Shown here one piece after another: positions 15,770 to 22,438 of a DNA stretch of 64,000 bases (position 1 is its first letter; each line of letters opens with the position of its first letter). Where the stretch lies: the NCBI RefSeq assembly GCF_029603165.1, contig NZ_JAQSVC010000004.1, positions 62,001-126,000 of the forward strand, in the 5' to 3' direction. The notes beneath the pieces are model-generated. The model searched no databases. It saw nothing but the letters and a program-made list of their open reading frames with translations, and was not told the DNA's origin. This DNA comes from Galbibacter pacificus (GTDB lineage: Bacteria > Bacteroidota > Bacteroidia > Flavobacteriales > Flavobacteriaceae). A program made the position numbers and the translations under genes.

Positions 15770-15803
15770 AAAAAAAGCGGCTTCCCTACAGGAAACCGCT
15801 TTT
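15770..15803 (-). terminator. Terminator of paralogue B, target of the intron
   Basis: On the minus strand AAAAGCGGTTTCC, loop TGTA, GGGAAGCCGCTTTTTTT. A strong intrinsic terminator 38 bases after the stop of the 15842-16144 gene. The intron's first base follows one base after its T-run. Confidence 0.92.
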
Positions 15804-15841
15804 CAAACGTAATTAAAATAAACGAAGCTTATATGTCGTTA

Positions 15842-16144
15842 TTATTTCTGGATCCACTCTCCACTTTCGTTGGCATATAGTGTAGAAGTTTCTTCTCCTA
15901 CGGTTACTTCTAATTTATATTCAGAAGCTTCATTTTTATATGCTTTAGAAATTTCAGCTCCAGGGAAATCTGCAGCTAATGCATCGGTAATTGCTTGAGG
16001 AACTTCAGCTACTTCAATCTCTTGATATTCTTCTTGAACCATGTAAATATCTTCTGCTATTCCATCGTGGAAGATTACAGGGGTTGCTGCAAATGATGCA
16101 AAACTACCAAGTGTCAATGCGGATACTAAAACTAACTTTTTCAT
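15842..16144 (-). CDS. Small secreted PepSY-like protein, paralogue B
   Basis: A 100-residue protein with signal peptide MKKLVLVSALTLGSFASFA, nearly the same as that of paralogue A at 13352-13654, and a mature acidic domain with VPQAITDALAADFPGAEISKAYKNE, a strand segment EYKLEVTVGEETS and the same GEWIQK end. It has its own terminator (15770-15803), behind which the group II intron inserted. The upstream region (16145-16417) is AT-rich and carries three TACAC-type boxes at 16308-16345. The tandem copy, shared boxes and separate terminators suggest two independently transcribed, co-regulated secreted proteins. Function is unknown. Confidence 0.8.
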   Translation of the reverse strand: MKKLVLVSALTLGSFASFAATPVIFHDGIAEDIYMVQEEYQEIEVAEVPQAITDALAADFPGAEISKAYKNEASEYKLEVTVGEETSTLYANESGEWIQK

Positions 16145-16307
16145 AATAAATGGGTTTTTATGATTAATATATTATTTGTTTCTTAATTCTGTTTGATTAA
16201 TATATTACCATATTTATACCAAAGCAAGCACCCGTATGCCCTTTATATATAATACGCTGATATATAAGTAATTATGACATTAAAGTATATCAAGCCTTTT
16301 TTTAAAA

Positions 16308-16345
16308 GTGTGTAAAAAAGCGTGTATCAAGAAGTATTGTGTGTA
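16308..16345 (-). promoter_or_regulatory. Repeated TACAC boxes upstream of paralogue B
   Basis: Read on the minus strand: TACACAC, ATACAC and TACACAC with start-to-start distances of 19 and 12 bases. Similar to the pair at 13787-13804 in front of paralogue A. The boxes lie about 165-200 bases before the start codon, a long way for a simple operator. Confidence 0.4.
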
Positions 16346-16366
16346 AAAAATATACAGCCCGAACAA

Positions 16367-16403
16367 CAAAACCCCATTATACCATACTGATAATGAGGTT
16401 TTT
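16367..16403 (-). terminator. Terminator of the DUF4301 operon
   Basis: On the minus strand AAAACCTCATTAT pairs with ATAATGGGGTTTT (one mismatch) around a nine-base loop, ending in a short T-rich stretch. It lies 15 bases past the DUF4301 stop. Confidence 0.7.
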
Positions 16404-16417
16404 AAAATGAATATTTT

Positions 16418-17980
16418 TTACTTGTCTTTTACCTGATGGGCTGGCTTTAATAAGTCTACCACTGTTTTGACTGGATTAAACGTTGTAAGCGGTACCTCTA
16501 CAAAAATGGTGTTCCAAAATGCCATCCCGCCATTCCACAAACCGGGAAGCTCCAAGGCCTTTAACTCTTTCCCGTCCTTTGTTTTAGTGGTTATAAAAGC
16601 TTGTTGCTTGTTTATATAGTCCAGTAAATTGTACTTTTCCCCTTTGTAATTTTTGGTGCTGCATACTATATCTACGGGGTTAAAGTGGGTTGCGTTGTTT
16701 AAAATATCCTTCTGGAATTTATTGTTCCCATCTATTTGGGGAGATTCTACTATTTGAAGCGATATGTTACCATCTTCGTCCTTAATCCAAAATGGACCGC
16801 CCCCGGGTTCGCCTTCGTTTTTTACCATTCCGCATATCCTAATCGGGGCGTTTAGTTTTTCCTTTAAAAACTCAATTTGATAGATTTCCTTATACTTGTC
16901 CACATCGGGCTTTACATGTACATTAAGGTTGTTTTTTAAAAAGTCCTTGATTTCTTCAATTTTGGCTTCACTGGGTTCTTCATTGTCAAGGAGCTTGGCA
17001 TATTCAAAAACTTTGGACTGAATTTCGAGCAATTTGCCCGCCAGTATTTTTTTGTATTCGGCCACTTCATGCTTGTATTTGTATACAACCACATTGTCTA
17101 TATTCTTAACAAAAATAATGTCGGCGTCCTGCTCGTTTAGGTTTTCTATTAAAGCACCGTGACCGCCTGGCCTAAAAAGTATTTCTCCCGATTCTAGCCT
17201 AAAAGGTTCGTTTTCCATATCGACCGCAATGGTATCTGTAGATTCTTTTTGAAAAGAAAATGATGTTTTAAAGGAAACGCCTGTTTTTTCTTCCACCCGT
17301 TTTTTTATTTTTTCCATTTCATCATCAAAATCGTTGTTGTGTTCTTTAGAAATGGTAAAATGAAGGTTGGCCGTTCCTTTGGATTCGTCGTAAAGAGCAG
17401 CTTCATACATATGTTCCTCAAAAGCAGTGGCCGGATGCGTTTTGTATTTATGGAAAGGAAGCAGGCCTTTGGGACTGGATCCGTAATCGAATTCATCTTT
17501 GTCCAACAGGATTTTTATAAAATAATATTTTTGGAAATGATCGGGAAGGTTTAGAAAATCCGGGTGTTTTTCAACAAATCTTTTAATTACGGCTTCGTAA
17601 AACGGAAACTTTTCAACCCCAATAAAAAATGTCCTGATAATATCGGCTTTTTCTCTGTTTACATAAGCGTTAATTGTTTCGTTGGCGGGATTATAATTGT
17701 TTAAAAACTGAAAAAGTGCCTTAAACATTCGGGTTGCCGCCCCGGAAGCAGGAACAAATTTTAATAGATTCAGCGTGTCTTTCTGTTTCTCGAACAGCGA
17801 TATGTATTTTTCCTTTTCTGCATCAGAAAATTGATGGATCCCATGATCTATGGTAGCTGCCGCCAATAAATTTACATAAGGGATGCCTCGCTTAAAAGTC
17901 TCTATTTGTTCGGTTACCTGACTTTCACTTATTCCCTTTTTTTGCATTTGTTTTTTATCGGCTTCCGTAAGGTCTATCAT
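16418..17980 (-). CDS. DUF4301 family protein
   Basis: A 520-residue cytoplasmic protein (no signal peptide or TM segment). The N-terminus (TEADKKQMQKKGISESQV) and the segments KFVPASGAATRMFKALF and RPGGHGALIENLNEQDADIIFVKNIDNV are typical of the DUF4301 family, which is common in Bacteroidota. The ASGAATRM and PGGHGALI loops look like nucleotide or sugar-phosphate binding loops seen in nucleotidyltransferases and UDP-sugar pyrophosphorylase-like folds, but this is inference. It overlaps the NadR-like kinase gene by 26 bases and is last in the chain of overlapping genes with PnuC and the thiamine-binding protein, so it is probably translationally coupled with them. Biochemical function is not established. 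Confidence 0.85.
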   Translation of the reverse strand: MIDLTEADKKQMQKKGISESQVTEQIETFKRGIPYVNLLAAATIDHGIHQFSDAEKEKYISLFEKQKDTLNLLKFVPASGAATRMFKALFQFLNNYNPANETINAYVNREKADIIRTFFIGVEKFPFYEAVIKRFVEKHPDFLNLPDHFQKYYFIKILLDKDEFDYGSSPKGLLPFHKYKTHPATAFEEHMYEAALYDESKGTANLHFTISKEHNNDFDDEMEKIKKRVEEKTGVSFKTSFSFQKESTDTIAVDMENEPFRLESGEILFRPGGHGALIENLNEQDADIIFVKNIDNVVVYKYKHEVAEYKKILAGKLLEIQSKVFEYAKLLDNEEPSEAKIEEIKDFLKNNLNVHVKPDVDKYKEIYQIEFLKEKLNAPIRICGMVKNEGEPGGGPFWIKDEDGNISLQIVESPQIDGNNKFQKDILNNATHFNPVDIVCSTKNYKGEKYNLLDYINKQQAFITTKTKDGKELKALELPGLWNGGMAFWNTIFVEVPLTTFNPVKTVVDLLKPAHQVKDK

Positions 17981-18539
17981 TTTTTAAAATTTTTTCAACT
18001 TGGTTAATAGCCTGTTTTAATCTTGTTTCCAGGTTTCCTTTTAGCACAAAGTAGGGTTTATTGTATGTATCGAGGGCATTTTTGAAGCGCTTGAACATGG
18101 CTTCACGTTCATTGGGCTTGTCCCTAAGGACATCTTCTTCCCATGGAACATCAATATACGTTAAAAAATATAATTCGTAATTATTTTCCAAGGCATATTT
18201 TTCAATTTTAGGGTCGCAATATCCATTGTAATAGGCTTCAGAATATACTTTTATTTCCAGTAGGTTGGTGTCGCAAAAAAGTACTTTATTGGTATGTAAG
18301 GTCAATTGGTTTTCTTCCTTCATCTGCCCTTCAGCAATAATTGGCAAATCCTCTTTTGTGCAAAGCTCTTTTTGAGTATTCCATTTTGCCTCCAGATAGG
18401 CCCGCATGTATTCAGGTACCCATTTTGTATTAAAATGTGCAGCTAAAGATTTTGCCAAAGTGGTTTTCCCGGTAGATTCAGGACCAAAAAGCACTATTTT
18501 AACAATGTTTCCGGGCTTTTGTTTAAATTTTTCTTCCAT
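17955..18539 (-). CDS. NadR-like P-loop kinase (ribosylnicotinamide kinase-like)
   Basis: A 194-residue P-loop ATPase (AAA_28 type). Walker A is FGPESTGKTTLAK near residues 18-30, and WVPEYMRAYLEAK matches the substrate segment of the ribosylnicotinamide kinase domain of NadR. FCDTNLLEIKVYSEAYY and TYIDVPWEEDVLRDKPNER match the lid and Walker B regions. There is no adenylyltransferase domain. Its start overlaps the end of the pnuC-like gene by 46 bases and its end overlaps DUF4301 by 26 bases. The simplest role is phosphorylation of nicotinamide riboside brought in by the PnuC protein; because the first gene of the set is thiamine-binding, a thiamine-directed kinase is an alternative. Confidence 0.8.
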   Translation of the reverse strand: MEEKFKQKPGNIVKIVLFGPESTGKTTLAKSLAAHFNTKWVPEYMRAYLEAKWNTQKELCTKEDLPIIAEGQMKEENQLTLHTNKVLFCDTNLLEIKVYSEAYYNGYCDPKIEKYALENNYELYFLTYIDVPWEEDVLRDKPNEREAMFKRFKNALDTYNKPYFVLKGNLETRLKQAINQVEKILKNDRPYGSR

Positions 18540-19132
18540 GCTTTATATCCGTATATTGCTATAATGGTTAAAATGGCGTAAAGAAAACCAGACATAACTA
18601 AGCCCTTAAACAGGTATAAAGGGACTGAAATTACATCGCCAATAATCCAAAAAGTCCAGTTTTCGAGCTTTTTCTTTGCCATGAGCCACATACCGGCAAA
18701 GAAAATGGCCGTTGTGAGCACATCTACATATGAAAACCATGATTGCCATTTCTCAAAATATTCATAAACCCCAACAACAAAAATTACAGCGCCAAAAAAT
18801 AAAAGGAACACGATTTTTTTTTCTTTTGATGTGGTCCTGGTAATAGGAATAAAATGCGTGGCGTCTACTTTACGTGTCCATAAGTACCAGCCGTAAATAC
18901 TCATTGAAAAATAATATGCATTTATAAGCATGTCTCCCAATAAACCATATTGCAGCAACAAATACACATATATGGCCGTGCTGATGATTCCGGTGGGATA
19001 TACCAGGATATTTTCCCGTTTAGAATACCATACGCTCAAGAGCCCAAAAACAATGGCAATTGCTTCTAAAACAATATACGGCATTGGCACTCCTTGGTAT
19101 TGGGCAAAAAACCAATCAAAAATGTGGCTCAT
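18494..19132 (-). CDS. PnuC-family vitamin transporter (nicotinamide riboside or thiamine)
   Basis: A 212-residue inner-membrane protein with seven predicted TM segments. LEAIAIVFGLLSVWYSKREN, YPTGIISTAIYVYLL and YYFSMSIYGWYLWTRK are hallmarks of PnuC, with the WxxW-type aromatic pair of the substrate site; IGDVISVPLYLFKGL is the last conserved box. PnuC proteins move vitamins by facilitated diffusion with trapping by phosphorylation, and the family contains PnuC (nicotinamide riboside) and PnuT (thiamine) members that sequence inspection does not separate. The overlapping kinase gene supports a transport-and-trap pair. The overlapping 86-residue thiamine-binding protein favours PnuT. Family is certain, substrate is open. 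Confidence 0.9.
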   Translation of the reverse strand: MSHIFDWFFAQYQGVPMPYIVLEAIAIVFGLLSVWYSKRENILVYPTGIISTAIYVYLLLQYGLLGDMLINAYYFSMSIYGWYLWTRKVDATHFIPITRTTSKEKKIVFLLFFGAVIFVVGVYEYFEKWQSWFSYVDVLTTAIFFAGMWLMAKKKLENWTFWIIGDVISVPLYLFKGLVMSGFLYAILTIIAIYGYKAWKKNLNKSPETLLK

Positions 19133-19376
19133 AATCGCTTCTGTCGGTTTTTACAAGCTTCATGTACAGCAAACCTTTATCGATCATCCCAAAAGCTTCC
19201 TTGATTTCCTTTGTCAAAACCTGCATCACTTCATCATAATCGCCATAAACTTGTGTACTCAATGGGTTTTCGAGCACCGTTAAGCCACTTGCGCGCATTT
19301 TTTTTATGAAATGGATAATGGATGGCTCATAATCGTCTTGAATGGGCGTTAATGTTAACTCTACTGATATTTTCAT
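19116..19376 (-). CDS. Thiamine-binding protein, MTH1187/YkoF (DUF77) family
   Basis: An 86-residue single-domain protein. MKISVELTLTPIQDDYEP, the central LTVLENPLSTQVYGDYDEVM and the GLLYMKLVKTDRS end match the ferredoxin-like alpha-beta sandwich of the MTH1187/YkoF family, members of which bind thiamine. It has no signal peptide. Its end overlaps the start of the PnuC-family gene by 17 bases, and it follows the PPTase gene by 49 bases, so it is the first of four overlapping genes. The neighbourhood points to a vitamin salvage unit. No riboswitch is seen in its 49-base upstream gap; expression may come from the PPTase promoter. Confidence 0.83.
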   Translation of the reverse strand: MKISVELTLTPIQDDYEPSIIHFIKKMRASGLTVLENPLSTQVYGDYDEVMQVLTKEIKEAFGMIDKGLLYMKLVKTDRSDYEPHF

Positions 19377-19425
19377 TTGTTTAAATTTTTATAGTTGTAA
19401 TTTACTATTCAACAGTCAATTTCTT

Positions 19426-20049
19426 TTACAGTTCTATTGCATACGCACAGGTAAAACCATCAAACTCTAAAAAAACTGCTTTATATTTTTTTACGGTTTC
19501 ATTATAAAAAATCCAACTCACCGTTTTTTTATCCATAAGCTTAAACGGAATTACTTTAGCATGTTGTTTAAAACTCATTCCTTCGGTTGCAAAAATTTTG
19601 TACAGGCTTTCCTTAATGCACCATACAACCGTAAGCGGCCTTACATCGGCATCGGACAAAAAATTGTATTCGTAATCCACAAACTTATGGGCTATTACAC
19701 TTATTTTTTCCCGTTGCTTTTCAATATCGATCCCAACTTTTAAAGTATCGCTTATTATAATACCGGAAAAAATAAAAGAATGTGTTATCGATATCTCTTT
19801 GCCATCTTTTAAATGCGGCTTTCCGTTAGTATCATAATACAGGTCGGAAGTTTTATAACCGGCCGCCTTGAGCAGTTGCCGCACGCTTAAAAAACCTCTT
19901 TGGTGAATTTCAGACTTCATATTGCCCAGCCTTAATTTACAATTGGCCGTAAGCTCAATACCATCCATTAATCTCCCCTTGGGCTCTTCTATCTTCCAAA
20001 TCAATACTTTAGTGCCCCGGCAAGGCGTTATAGTTTTATAAAGAGGCAT
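19426..20049 (-). CDS. 4'-phosphopantetheinyl transferase superfamily protein
   Basis: A 207-residue PPTase of the Sfp-like group. The magnesium-binding signature is seen as VGIDIEKQREKI and WCIKESLYKIFATEG, the standard G-[IV]-D and W-x-x-K-E-[AS]-x-x-K motifs, with ISITHSF as the histidine box. It transfers phosphopantetheine from CoA to acyl or peptidyl carrier domains. Length fits the family. It is divergent from ahcY across 107 bases. Four overlapping vitamin-related genes follow downstream on the same strand. No carrier-protein or NRPS/PKS gene is in the window, so it may be the housekeeping enzyme or serve a remote cluster. Confidence 0.88.
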   Translation of the reverse strand: MPLYKTITPCRGTKVLIWKIEEPKGRLMDGIELTANCKLRLGNMKSEIHQRGFLSVRQLLKAAGYKTSDLYYDTNGKPHLKDGKEISITHSFIFSGIIISDTLKVGIDIEKQREKISVIAHKFVDYEYNFLSDADVRPLTVVWCIKESLYKIFATEGMSFKQHAKVIPFKLMDKKTVSWIFYNETVKKYKAVFLEFDGFTCAYAIEL

Positions 20050-20156
20050 GTATAATACAAGTTAATTATGTAACTTTGCACCAGATTTTGTGGTTCAAGA
20101 TCACTATTAAAAAAAGCAATTTTGTTGCTTAACGAACGTAAAAATAAGAAAGTAAT

Positions 20157-21473
20157 ATGAGTACCAAAACAATTCCTTATGTAGCTTACAAAGTAAAAGA
20201 CATTTCTTTGGCAGAATGGGGAAGAAAAGAAATAGAATTGGCCGAAGCCGAAATGCCCGGTTTAATGTCCTTAAGAGAAGAATATAAGGACGAACAACCC
20301 TTAAAAGGCGCCCGTATAGCAGGATGTTTACACATGACCGTTCAAACTGCCGTACTTATAGAAACATTGATTGCATTAGGGGCCGAAGTTACATGGAGCT
20401 CATGCAATATATACTCTACCCAAGATGAAGCCGCCGCTGCCATTGCTGCTGCCGGTATCCCCGTATATGCGTGGAAAGGCATGAACGAAGAAGAATTTGA
20501 CTGGTGCATAGAGCAAACGCTTTTCTTTGGAGAAGACAGAAAACCATTGAATATGATTTTGGACGATGGTGGCGACCTTACCAATATGGTGCTGGACAAA
20601 TATCCAGAACTTTCCAAAGATGTAAAAGGCTTGTCCGAAGAAACAACTACAGGCGTACATCGCTTGTACGAGCGCGTAAAAAATGGCACATTACCTATGC
20701 CCGCAATAAACGTAAACGATTCGGTGACCAAATCGAAGTTCGACAACAAATATGGGTGTCGCGAAAGTGCCGTTGATGCAATTAGAAGAGCAACAGACGT
20801 TATGTTGGCCGGAAAACGTGTGGTAGTGTGCGGTTATGGAGATGTTGGTAAAGGTACCGCGGCCTCTTTTAAAGGCGCCGGATCTATTGTTACCGTTACC
20901 GAGATAGATCCTATTTGTGCACTTCAGGCCGCAATGGACGGATATGAGGTGAAAAAATTGGAAACAGTTATCGAAAAAGCCGATATCGTTATAACCACCA
21001 CCGGAAACCGGGACATTGTTACTGGCAAGCATTTTGAAAAAATGAAAGACAAGACCATTGTTTGTAATATTGGTCATTTCGACAACGAGATCGACGTTGC
21101 ATGGCTTAATAAAAACCATGGAAACACCAAAATAAACATCAAACCGCAAGTAGACAAATATACCGTTAACGGAAAAGACATTATCCTATTGGCCCAGGGC
21201 CGTTTGGTAAACTTAGGTTGTGCCACAGGGCATCCAAGCTTTGTTATGAGCAACTCGTTTACCAACCAAACGTTGGCTCAAATAGAATTGTGGAACAATT
21301 CCAACAAATACCAAAACGAGGTTTATATGCTTCCAAAGCATTTAGACGAAAAAGTGGCAAAACTTCATTTAGAAAAAATAGGCGTAGAGCTTACCGAACT
21401 CAATGAAGAACAGGCCAGATACATAGGCGTAGCGGTAGAAGGGCCCTTTAAGCCCGAGTATTATAGGTACTAA
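20157..21473 (+). CDS. ahcY: S-adenosylhomocysteine hydrolase
   Basis: A 438-residue adenosylhomocysteinase, which splits SAH to adenosine and homocysteine and keeps methylation reactions running. Diagnostic segments: [34 protein letters not shown], the NAD loop [12 protein letters not shown] near residues 225-236, and [10 protein letters not shown]. The C-terminal KPEYYRY is the conserved lysine-tyrosine end that contacts NAD of the neighbouring subunit. A TAACTTTG element (20071-20078) matches the Bacteroidetes -7 box and a strong terminator follows at 21496. Start choice agrees with homologues. No SAM- or SAH-responsive riboswitch was recognised in the 107-base leader. Confidence 0.97.
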   Translation: MSTKTIPYVAYKVKDISLAEWGRKEIELAEAEMPGLMSLREEYKDEQPLKGARIAGCLHMTVQTAVLIETLIALGAEVTWSSCNIYSTQDEAAAAIAAAGIPVYAWKGMNEEEFDWCIEQTLFFGEDRKPLNMILDDGGDLTNMVLDKYPELSKDVKGLSEETTTGVHRLYERVKNGTLPMPAINVNDSVTKSKFDNKYGCRESAVDAIRRATDVMLAGKRVVVCGYGDVGKGTAASFKGAGSIVTVTEIDPICALQAAMDGYEVKKLETVIEKADIVITTTGNRDIVTGKHFEKMKDKTIVCNIGHFDNEIDVAWLNKNHGNTKINIKPQVDKYTVNGKDIILLAQGRLVNLGCATGHPSFVMSNSFTNQTLAQIELWNNSNKYQNEVYMLPKHLDEKVAKLHLEKIGVELTELNEEQARYIGVAVEGPFKPEYYRY

Positions 21474-21495
21474 ACCTTTACAATTAAAAAAAATC

Positions 21496-21536
21496 AAAAA
21501 AAAGCAGTTATATATCCTTATAGCTGCTTTTTTTTA
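21496..21536 (+). terminator. Terminator of ahcY
   Basis: AAAAAGCAGTTATA, loop TATCC, TATAGCTGCTTTTTTTT; a hairpin of about ten pairs followed by a long T-run, 23 bases past the ahcY stop. Confidence 0.9.
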
Positions 21537-21560
21537 TACATCATTTTCTTAGTTTCTGGG

Positions 21561-21660
21561 GCAATTACACCGATAAGCGGTGTAGCAGGTTTTACGCTAC
21601 CAGTTATAGCAAATCATATATAAAAGTTTGCTATAAGCTAACCGCTTCAATCCTTATTGC
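21561..21660. other. Four-stem structured intergenic element
   Basis: Nested pairing: GCAAT (21561-65) with ATTGC (21656-60); AAGCGGT (21575-81) with ACCGCTT (21641-47); inside these, hairpin GTAGC/GCTAC (21582-21600) and a perfect ten-pair hairpin TTATAGCAAA/TTTGCTATAA (21604-21636). ACACCG/CGGTGT (21567-72, 21578-83) is a competing hairpin. The strand that is transcribed is not known. It sits between the ahcY terminator and vsr in a gap of about 340 bases without a gene. Confidence 0.45.
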
Positions 21661-21780
21661 ATAATAATCAACATATTTACTTTTTGGTCAGATCATTTTT
21701 TATAACTTAACGTAGGTTCCATATAATAACACATATTAATATTAAGCTCGATTTTAGATTAGTTATATTCCACAAACAAC

Positions 21781-21838
21781 TCCTGCAAGGTCTTTTTTTT
21801 ACCTTGTATGTGCATTCCTGCTGTAAAACCTTGCAGGA
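21781..21838. repeat. CCTGCAAGGT palindromic repeat
   Basis: Perfect 11-bp arms TCCTGCAAGGT (21781-91) and ACCTTGCAGGA (21828-38), with an internal half-arm ACCTTGTA at 21801-808. A related palindrome lies at 48315-48343. Likely a dispersed intergenic repeat family. Confidence 0.65.
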
Positions 21839-21878
21839 ATAATCAAGCTCAATAGAGTCTCGAACCCACGTTAAATTA

Positions 21879-22357
21879 ATGCATATGGCTTATGACGATA
21901 AGAAAATAAAAGTTCCACGGTTTAACGAAGAATCCGGGTTTTATACCACAAAAAAACGCTCAAAAATGATGGGCCGCATAAAAGGTATAAACACCAAACC
22001 CGAATTGTTGTTCCGGAAAGCCCTGTGGAAAAAAGGCATCCGTTACCGCTTAAACAATGAAAAATTACCGGGAAAGCCAGATATTTCAATTAAAAAATAC
22101 CGATTGGCAATTTTTATTGACGGCGAGTTCTGGCATGGTTACAACTGGCCAGAAAAAAGCATGCAATAACGCGAAACAGAGCCTTTTGGGTCCCCAAAAT
22201 AGAAAGAAACATGCAACGCGACCGGGAAGTAAACGCCCAATTGGCAGAAATGGATTATACCGTTTTTAGGTTTTGGACGCACGAAATTAAAAAAGAACTG
22301 GACAAATGCATAAACGATGTGCTAGTTTATATCAATACCGGTAGGATAGATTGGTAG
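21879..22357 (+). pseudogene. vsr: Very-short-patch mismatch endonuclease (Vsr), one-base frameshift
   Basis: The first frame gives NTKPELLFRKALWKKGIRYR, LPGKPDIS and the catalytic FIDGEFWHGYNW, then stops at 22167. The rest of the family signature continues in the +1 frame from the A-run: EKKHAITRNRAFWVPKIERN, then EVNAQLAEMDYTVFRFWTHEIKK and a stop at 22357. Adding one A to the six-A run at 22153-22158 restores a single frame of about 159 residues, a normal Vsr length. Vsr nicks at T-G mismatches arising from deaminated 5-methylcytosine and is normally beside a cytosine methyltransferase; none is near here. Either a decayed orphan gene or a homopolymer sequencing error. Confidence 0.88.
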
Positions 22358-22378
22358 CAACTTTAGCACTGCAAAAAA

Positions 22379-22414
22379 CAAAAAGGGTCACCGTTCTGGG
22401 TGACCCTTTTTAAA
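22379..22414. terminator. Bidirectional terminator between vsr and coxA
   Basis: AAAAAGGGTCACC, loop GTTCTG, GGTGACCCTTTTT: a symmetrical hairpin with an A-run on one side and a T-run on the other, able to end both the rightward vsr and the leftward act-cox transcripts. Confidence 0.9.
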
Positions 22415-22438
22415 TTTTGTTTTATTTATAAAATCTTA

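Noticed and set aside
21561-21660. Structured element considered as an integron attC site or a tRNA
   Set aside because: No integrase, no GTTRRRY-type core pair and no cassette array is present, and no T-arm or anticodon arm consensus fits.
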